DNA from: CAYYMD01 sp964480425 | GTDB taxonomy: Bacteria; Planctomycetota; Phycisphaerae; SM23-33 | Direction: 5' to 3' | Assembly (NCBI GenBank): GCA_964480425.1 | Contig: CAYZPY010000091.1 | Coordinates: 1-10,169, forward strand | DNA length: 10,169 nucleotides | Shown here: piece after piece, positions 6,034 through 10,169 of the stretch | Position numbering within the stretch: the first letter of the stretch is position 1 | Layout: each line of letters begins with the position of its first letter | The notes under the pieces: model-generated | Seen by the model: the letters and a program-made list of their open reading frames with translations, nothing else | Told to the model about the DNA's origin: nothing | The model's database searches: none | Translations under genes and position numbers: made by a program

Positions 6034-7842
6034 TCATTGACCCTTGGAGGCCTCTTTCCAGTCGATGCGGTAGCGGGTGTTAATGACGGCCTGGTGTCCC
6101 AGGCGGTCTTCGAGTTGCTTTTCGTAGAGACTCCTGGGCTCCACCAGTCGTCCGAACGACTCCCACACGCCGTCGCCTATCTGCGGGTCTTTTTCGTCCC
6201 GCAGGAGCAGTTCGCCCTTTTGGCGGTAGAATCTCCGGTGCCCTGCGGGCCTGTCCGGATCGGTTCCGGGCAGCCGGTAGCAGCCGATGGCCCAGTTGTA
6301 TCCGACCGGCGGATGCGACTCTGGCGGCATCATGCACACAATCGCCGCCGCTCCGCAGTTCCACATCGCGCAGTTGATGCCCCGCCAGGCGCGCTGCCCT
6401 CGCGTGCTTATCTGGAGTTCCGTATCGTAATTGCGGACGTTGTCGTACAGGTCGCCATTGATGAAGCCCATGTGTGGGCCCGGACCGCCCTGGTTGCCCT
6501 CGCTGAGGCAGTCAAGTAACACCCGCGGGCCCGCGCCGGCGCCGGAATTGAAACTGTGCCGGCAGTTCGTGGCGTAGCAACGGTAAACAAGGGTCTGTGC
6601 GGCGATGCTAAATCCGTATCGCGCGACGTACCCGTAACTCTCGTAGAACTTCGGGTCCGGATTCAGCGCCGAACAGTCTACCACCGTCCCGCGCCTGGCG
6701 CCCCACATCAGCGAGAAGTGATGGCCGAGAAAATCCTCCGTCGTCACGTCGCGGAAGAAAAAGTCCCTGGTGTTGTAAACCACCACGGCGCACTCGGCGT
6801 GCGTGAGCGGGTCCACCATCTTCTTTGAATCTTCCTTCCGGACGGGCTCCCAGTAGGAAACCATCCTCATGTTCTCGAAGCCCACGTGGTCTATTTCGTC
6901 GGGGTTGGCGTATTTTTTTATTCTCCCGCCGCCGTACGCCTCTGCGATGGGATTGTACAACGGCACGTCTACGGTGATGCGGTCGCCGTCGATTTTGACG
7001 ATCGTCCTGTCGTGCGAATGGCGGACGACTTCAAGACCCCGATGGTTGTTGCGGAGTATGAAAATTTTCTTCCCGCCGGTTTCTTTGTCGTCGGTCCACA
7101 GGGGATATCCCACGATGTTCTTGCGGAACAAGGCGTTTTCCAGGACCTCCACTCGGATGCGGTCGCCGAGTTCATATCCGTCGGCGTTTTCGACGGTGAA
7201 GGTCTTCGAGCCCAGCGGCAGGTACTTGTCGGTTATTTTCCTGGCGGTCTCGGCGTCGGTTCGACCCCGCCCGCTCATGCCCACCTGGAAAAGACTGTGC
7301 TTCCAGCCGTCTCTGCTCCATCCCATCGAGCGGCGCGGGCCTTGCTTCGTGCATTTTATCACCGTTCCGGTCTTTACGTTCTGACCCCCGCCGCGAAGCA
7401 CCACGCCGCTTGCGCGGATGTATATCGGACCCCGGACCTCGTACACGCCGGCCTCCATCAGAAGCGCGCCGCGGAAGCCGTCTTCGCCGAGGGGCATCCC
7501 GGCGAGTTTGTCCACCGCCGCCTGTATCCGCCTGGTGTCGTCTTCGTCGTCGCCGTCGGGGGATACGGTCACCTTCACCTCCGCCAGTGGAAGTTTCACT
7601 CCGCCACCGGCGTAACCGGCGTAGGAATAATCCGGGAAGCGGTTGCCCCAGCGGTCGATTTCGGGATACACCAGCCGCCCGTCTCCGCCGGGGTACACGT
7701 ACCGGCTGTGATTTGCGGACACGTGCGCAGGCGGAACGTCGCCGCGATACTTCGGGGCGAAATTACCCTTGGCTGCGCCGCAGGCGGGAACCGCAACCGC
7801 AGAGAAAATCACCGCAAACAATAATATGAACTTAGATCTCAT
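6034..7842 (-). CDS. Secreted right-handed beta-helix, pectate-lyase-like protein
   Basis: The 602-residue protein has an N-terminal export signal (MRSKFILLFAVIFSAVAVPA, residues 1-20). A Cys at 21 after VPA could be a weak lipobox, or cleavage may occur just after it. The mature part looks like a pectate-lyase-3/beta-helix protein: DDTRRIQAAVDKL (101-113) is the usual entry segment, followed by GALLMEAGVYEV (125-136), IRASGVVLRGGGQ (142-154), and then many short beta turns with stacked aromatic and Asn/Cys residues through about residue 500. A conserved-looking WGNRFPDYSYAGYAGGG segment is at 65-81. It may bind or cleave an acidic polysaccharide outside the cytoplasm, but no catalytic set could be assigned. 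The start is ATG 7842, with GAGAGG 8 bp upstream; a GTG at 7845 is an alternative. It is first in the set that continues with the isomerase and dehydrogenase genes. Confidence 0.8.
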   Translation of the reverse strand: MRSKFILLFAVIFSAVAVPACGAAKGNFAPKYRGDVPPAHVSANHSRYVYPGGDGRLVYPEIDRWGNRFPDYSYAGYAGGGVKLPLAEVKVTVSPDGDDEDDTRRIQAAVDKLAGMPLGEDGFRGALLMEAGVYEVRGPIYIRASGVVLRGGGQNVKTGTVIKCTKQGPRRSMGWSRDGWKHSLFQVGMSGRGRTDAETARKITDKYLPLGSKTFTVENADGYELGDRIRVEVLENALFRKNIVGYPLWTDDKETGGKKIFILRNNHRGLEVVRHSHDRTIVKIDGDRITVDVPLYNPIAEAYGGGRIKKYANPDEIDHVGFENMRMVSYWEPVRKEDSKKMVDPLTHAECAVVVYNTRDFFFRDVTTEDFLGHHFSLMWGARRGTVVDCSALNPDPKFYESYGYVARYGFSIAAQTLVYRCYATNCRHSFNSGAGAGPRVLLDCLSEGNQGGPGPHMGFINGDLYDNVRNYDTELQISTRGQRAWRGINCAMWNCGAAAIVCMMPPESHPPVGYNWAIGCYRLPGTDPDRPAGHRRFYRQKGELLLRDEKDPQIGDGVWESFGRLVEPRSLYEKQLEDRLGHQAVINTRYRIDWKEASKGQ

Positions 7843-7910
7843 CACATTGCCCTCTCGGTTATTGTCGTGAACTTTTGTACTACCGGCCTGTCGTTAATAA
7901 ACTATTCCTT

Positions 7911-7927
7911 TTTGCCGCGACGGCAAA
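7911..7927. promoter_or_regulatory. Perfect 17-bp dyad upstream of the beta-helix/isomerase/dehydrogenase genes
   Basis: TTTGCCG-CGA-CGGCAAA is a perfect 7-bp inverted repeat around a 3-bp centre, 69 bp upstream of the beta-helix gene start. It is flanked by TTCC on one side and TAAATTT on the other, so neither strand has a T run that would make it a clear terminator. As DNA it has the size and symmetry of an operator for a dimeric repressor of a sugar-use operon; as RNA it would be a leader hairpin. Which one cannot be decided from sequence. Confidence 0.42.
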
Positions 7928-8041
7928 TAAATTTCGCCCCGTGCACGCTATTGCATTTAATCTCCCACGTCGGTCCAACCCGCCAAAAATAAATCATAAC
8001 CTAATCCCCATTTTCTTTACATTTCATCCCTCTGCTACCCA

Positions 8042-8059
8042 CCTATGGTGTGCCATAGG
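8042..8059 (-). terminator. Hairpin just after the comM stop codon
   Basis: CCTATGG-TGTG-CCATAGG forms a perfect 7-bp stem with a 4-nt loop, 27 bp beyond the comM TGA in the direction of transcription. No T run follows on the minus strand (TGGGTAGCAG), so it may protect or mark the 3' end of the messenger rather than terminate it by itself. Confidence 0.35.
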
Positions 8060-8086
8060 CATCTGCTTACTTGGCGGCTACCCTCC

Positions 8087-9655
8087 TCACAGTTTCCGGT
8101 CGAGTTTACGGTACTGGACGGCCTCGGCGACGTGTCGGGGCCGAATGTCGTCGTCGCCGTCTATGTCCGCGATTGTCCGCGCGATGCGCAGGACCTTGTC
8201 GTGCGCCCGTGCAGAGAGGCCCATCTCGTTCAGCGCCTGCTTGAGCAGCGCCTCGCCGGCGTCGTCCAGGCGGCAGAATTTGCGCACCTGGCGCGGGCTC
8301 ATGGTGGCGTTAGTGGCCACTGAGTTTTTCCCGTCGGCGAAGCGCCTTCTCTGTCGCCCGCGCGCCTCGAGCACCTGCTGGCGCATCTGCTCGCTGGTGA
8401 CCCCGTCGCCGCCGGTCGCCCGCAGATGCCGCCACGGCACCGGCGGCACCTCCACGTGAATGTCGATGCGGTCAATCAGCGGACCGGAGACGCGCGAGAG
8501 GTACCGCTCGATCTGGTTCGGCGTGCAGTTACATTGCCGCTTGAGATCGGTGTAATACCCGCACGGGCAGGGATTCATCGCCGCCACCAGCATGAAACTG
8601 GCCGGGAACTTCAGCGTGGCGTGCACCCGCGGGACGGTCACGCAGGCGTCTTCGAGCGGCTGGCGTATCATCTCCAGCGTGTGCCGCGAAAACTCAGGGA
8701 ATTCATCGAGAAACAGCACGCCGTGATGCGCCAAAGACACCTCGCCCGGCTGGGGAATCACGCCGCCGCCGACAAGAGCGGCCGGCGAGGTCGAATGGTG
8801 CGGCGTGCGGACCGGACGGACGGCCAGAAGACTCTGACCCGCCTCGAGCAGCCCCCGGGCCGAGTACACCCGCGAGGTCTGAAGCGACTCGGCCAGCGTC
8901 AAAGGCGGAAGCACGGTGGGGATGCGCTTGGCGAGCATGGTCTTTCCGGCGCCCGGCGGTCCTATCATTATGATGTTGTGATGCCCGGCGGCGGCGATGG
9001 TCAGCGCACGCTTGGCGGACTCCTGTCCGCGAACGTCGCTGAAGTCCACCTCGTACCGGCCGGCAACGGCTAAGACTCGCTGAAGGTCAACTTCGACCGG
9101 ATCGAGGGGCAACTGGTCGGTCAAAAAGCCCACCGCCTCGGTGAGGAACCGCACGGGAATGACCTCAGCGCCGTCTACGACGGCGGCCTCGGCGGCGTTC
9201 TCGGCAGGAACGATTACGCCTTTAAAAGAGTTATCCCTCCGGACTGGTTCGTCCCTCGCATGGTCCGCCGCCAGCATCGCAGCCGCAAGGGCGCCCTTGA
9301 CCGGTCGGACGCGCCCGTCCAGCGCCAGTTCGCCTATCATCAGGTAATCGTCGATCTTCTCGGTGGCGAACATCCCCCCGGCCAGCATCGTCGCGATGGC
9401 GATGGGCAAATCAAGCGCGGCGGATTCTTTTTTGACGTCGGCGGGGGCGAGATTGATGGTGACCTTGGGTCCGGGCCAGCGGTATCCGCTGTTGCGAAGC
9501 GCCGCCTGTATCCGCGAGACGGACTCTTTCACGGCGGTCTCGGCCAGTCCGACCAGTTTCAACTCCCCGTGCCCACCGACGGCGACGTCCGCCTCGACCT
9601 CGCACCTGATGGCGTCGATGCCCTGAAGAATGGAACTGTGCACGCGTGAAATCAT
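8087..9655 (-). CDS. comM: ComM/YifB family AAA+ Mg-chelatase-like ATPase
   Basis: The 522-residue protein is close to the usual length of the family. The N-terminal Lon-protease-like (ChlI) domain occupies about 20-170, with GLAETAVKESVSRIQAAL at 36-53 and KVTINLAPADVKKESAALDL at 64-83. The AAA+ domain starts near 205: Walker A GPPGAGKT at 232-239, the RPVRTPHHSTS insert at 280-290, Walker B VLFLDEF at 313-319, AMNPCPCG at 359-366 with a second pair of cysteines in CNC (375-377), and SGPLIDRIDIHVEV at 390-403. The C-terminal Mg-chelatase region ends in YRKLDRKL. In naturally transformable bacteria ComM is a helicase that extends branch migration of incoming single-stranded DNA; in other bacteria, as here, that role is inferred. 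The start is ATG 9655, with GGAG 8 bp upstream. It diverges from pheT. Confidence 0.95.
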   Translation of the reverse strand: MISRVHSSILQGIDAIRCEVEADVAVGGHGELKLVGLAETAVKESVSRIQAALRNSGYRWPGPKVTINLAPADVKKESAALDLPIAIATMLAGGMFATEKIDDYLMIGELALDGRVRPVKGALAAAMLAADHARDEPVRRDNSFKGVIVPAENAAEAAVVDGAEVIPVRFLTEAVGFLTDQLPLDPVEVDLQRVLAVAGRYEVDFSDVRGQESAKRALTIAAAGHHNIIMIGPPGAGKTMLAKRIPTVLPPLTLAESLQTSRVYSARGLLEAGQSLLAVRPVRTPHHSTSPAALVGGGVIPQPGEVSLAHHGVLFLDEFPEFSRHTLEMIRQPLEDACVTVPRVHATLKFPASFMLVAAMNPCPCGYYTDLKRQCNCTPNQIERYLSRVSGPLIDRIDIHVEVPPVPWRHLRATGGDGVTSEQMRQQVLEARGRQRRRFADGKNSVATNATMSPRQVRKFCRLDDAGEALLKQALNEMGLSARAHDKVLRIARTIADIDGDDDIRPRHVAEAVQYRKLDRKL

Positions 9656-9772
9656 AACCGGCTCCGCTTTTCGCCCGGGCGCCCGCGCCCCGTGAACCGA
9701 ATTTGCACCGGCATGTTAACCGCCCAGGATTGCGCTTACAAGCGTGTTCGCGCTGCGGCGGCGGCAAAAACT

Positions 9773-9800
9773 TTGACACACCGCACGGGGCGTGTAGGAT
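9773..9800 (+). promoter_or_regulatory. Sigma70-like promoter for pheT
   Basis: A perfect -35 TTGACA (9773-9778), a 16-bp spacer and a -10 TAGGAT (9795-9800) match 10 of 12 consensus bases. Transcription would start near 9807, giving a leader of only about 20 nt before the pheT start, too short for a T-box or an attenuator. The remainder of the 173-bp gap back to comM is GC-rich and shows no other clear signal. Confidence 0.65.
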
Positions 9801-9828
9801 TGTGATTTGATTTTCAGGTGGAGTTGTC

Positions 9829-10169
9829 GTGAAAGTATCCCTCAACTGGCTGACGGATTACGTTGACGTTTCGATCCCGGCAGAGGAACTGGCCGAGACG
9901 CTCACCCACGTTGCGCTGAACGTCGAGGAGGTCGTCGCCACCGACACCGACGTGATACTCGACGTTGAGGTCACCTCCAACCGACCGGACTGCCTTGGCT
10001 ACGTCGGCATCGCCCGTGAGATCGCCGCCGTTACCGGCGCGAAGTTCCACCCCCCGCAGCTTCCCGCCAAGCTCACACCCGCCGACGACCGGACCGAAAA
10101 ACTGGTCGACATCGAGGTCGCCTCCCCGCAGCTTTGCCCACGATACACCGCTCGCGTCATCCGGGGCGT
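9829..10169 (+). CDS. pheT: Phenylalanyl-tRNA synthetase beta subunit, N-terminal part, cut by window edge
   Basis: The 113 visible residues start MKVSLNWLTDYVDV, the usual beginning of PheT, and contain VEVTSNRPDCLG at 47-57 followed by IAREIAAVTG (61-70) and CPRYTARVIRG (103-113), matching the B1 domain and the start of the next domain. The beta subunit joins PheS in the (alpha-beta)2 enzyme that charges tRNA-Phe and helps to edit mischarged tyrosine. Most bacterial PheT proteins have an OB-fold tRNA-binding (EMAP-like) domain of about 110 residues between these two parts; here only about 10 residues separate NVEEV from DVEVTSNRPDC, so it is absent. As I recall, planctomycete PheT also lacks it. 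The start is GTG 9829, with a GGTGGAG Shine-Dalgarno 5 bp upstream. No pheS precedes it: the upstream neighbour is the divergent comM, and a promoter lies directly upstream. Confidence 0.93.
   Translation, partial: MKVSLNWLTDYVDVSIPAEELAETLTHVALNVEEVVATDTDVILDVEVTSNRPDCLGYVGIAREIAAVTGAKFHPPQLPAKLTPADDRTEKLVDIEVASPQLCPRYTARVIRG

Larger units (their letters stand above)
7843..8086. other. Intergenic region: 3' side of comM and leader of the carbohydrate operon
   Basis: This 244-bp stretch is AT-richer than its surroundings and has no credible ORF on either strand. It holds the 17-bp dyad at 7911-7927 and the hairpin at 8042-8059. A weak minus-strand promoter candidate is TTGGAC (7978-7973), a 17-bp spacer and TGCAAT (7955-7950); it matches only 7 of 12 consensus bases and is not trusted alone. 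If real, transcription would start near 7943 and the dyad would lie about 16-32 bp downstream of that point. Confidence 0.35.

Noticed and set aside
6886..7824. 312-codon plus-strand open frame with a hydrophobic, His-rich translation
   Set aside because: It is antisense to the beta-helix gene, which has a signal peptide, a Shine-Dalgarno and beta-helix motifs. There is no independent start signal.
9733..9744. Dyad CGCTT-AC-AAGCG between comM and pheT
   Set aside because: The 2-nt centre is too small for a hairpin loop, and the 5-bp arms are too short to claim an operator without conservation data.
1..10169. Defence, CRISPR, phage or transposon system
   Set aside because: No direct-repeat array, integrase, transposase, terminal inverted repeats, toxin-antitoxin pair or nuclease was recognised; all convincing genes are metabolic, signalling or housekeeping.

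Overview
This GC-rich 10.2 kb window looks like an ordinary chromosomal segment of a Planctomycetota bacterium, probably of the Phycisphaerae type. That placement is an inference from gene content. It rests on a PheT that lacks the usual bacterial tRNA-binding insert, a twin-arginine-exported xylose-isomerase-like TIM-barrel protein, a secreted beta-helix polysaccharide-lyase-like protein, and a 7TMR-HD receptor with a short extracytoplasmic domain. No tRNA, rRNA, CRISPR array, insertion sequence or phage gene was recognised.

Layout. (1) 1-1057, minus: N-terminal and transmembrane half of a PgpH/YqfF-type 7TMR-HD protein, running off the left edge before its HD catalytic domain. (2) 1268-1957, plus: a class I SAM-dependent methyltransferase, divergent from gene 1. 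Its frame stays open and protein-like for 66 codons after the TAA, and a GC-rich hairpin lies near 2187-2204. (3) 2215-3132, minus: Tat-exported TIM-barrel protein that appears to have lost its metal ligands. (4) 3267-4010, minus: COG1926-type phosphoribosyltransferase whose last codons lie in a repeat-like sequence. (5) 7842 down to 4093, minus: a compact set of three genes encoding a secreted beta-helix pectate-lyase-like protein, a TIM-barrel sugar isomerase/epimerase with a full set of candidate metal ligands, and a zinc-less medium-chain dehydrogenase. The last two overlap by an ATGA. (6) 8087-9655, minus: a ComM/YifB AAA+ protein. (7) 9829 to the right edge, plus: the start of pheT behind a good sigma70-like promoter.

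How the genes may work together. The 7842-4093 set reads as a small carbohydrate-processing operon: an exported protein with a polysaccharide-lyase fold acts outside the cytoplasm, then an isomerase or epimerase and an NAD-dependent dehydrogenase act on a sugar inside. The substrate cannot be read from the sequence. A perfect 17-bp dyad lies 69 bp upstream of the first start codon and may be its operator or a leader hairpin. The phosphoribosyltransferase and the Tat-exported TIM-barrel gene follow on the same strand after gaps of 82 and 134 bp, each with its own Shine-Dalgarno, so they may be co-transcribed or separate. The flanking genes (7TMR-HD, ComM, PheT) are housekeeping or general genes.

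Nothing here clearly forms an undescribed defence or mobile system. The most interesting points are the post-stop open frame behind the methyltransferase, the apparently metal-free exported TIM barrel beside an intact paralogue, the dyad upstream of the carbohydrate operon, and the repeat-derived tail on the phosphoribosyltransferase.
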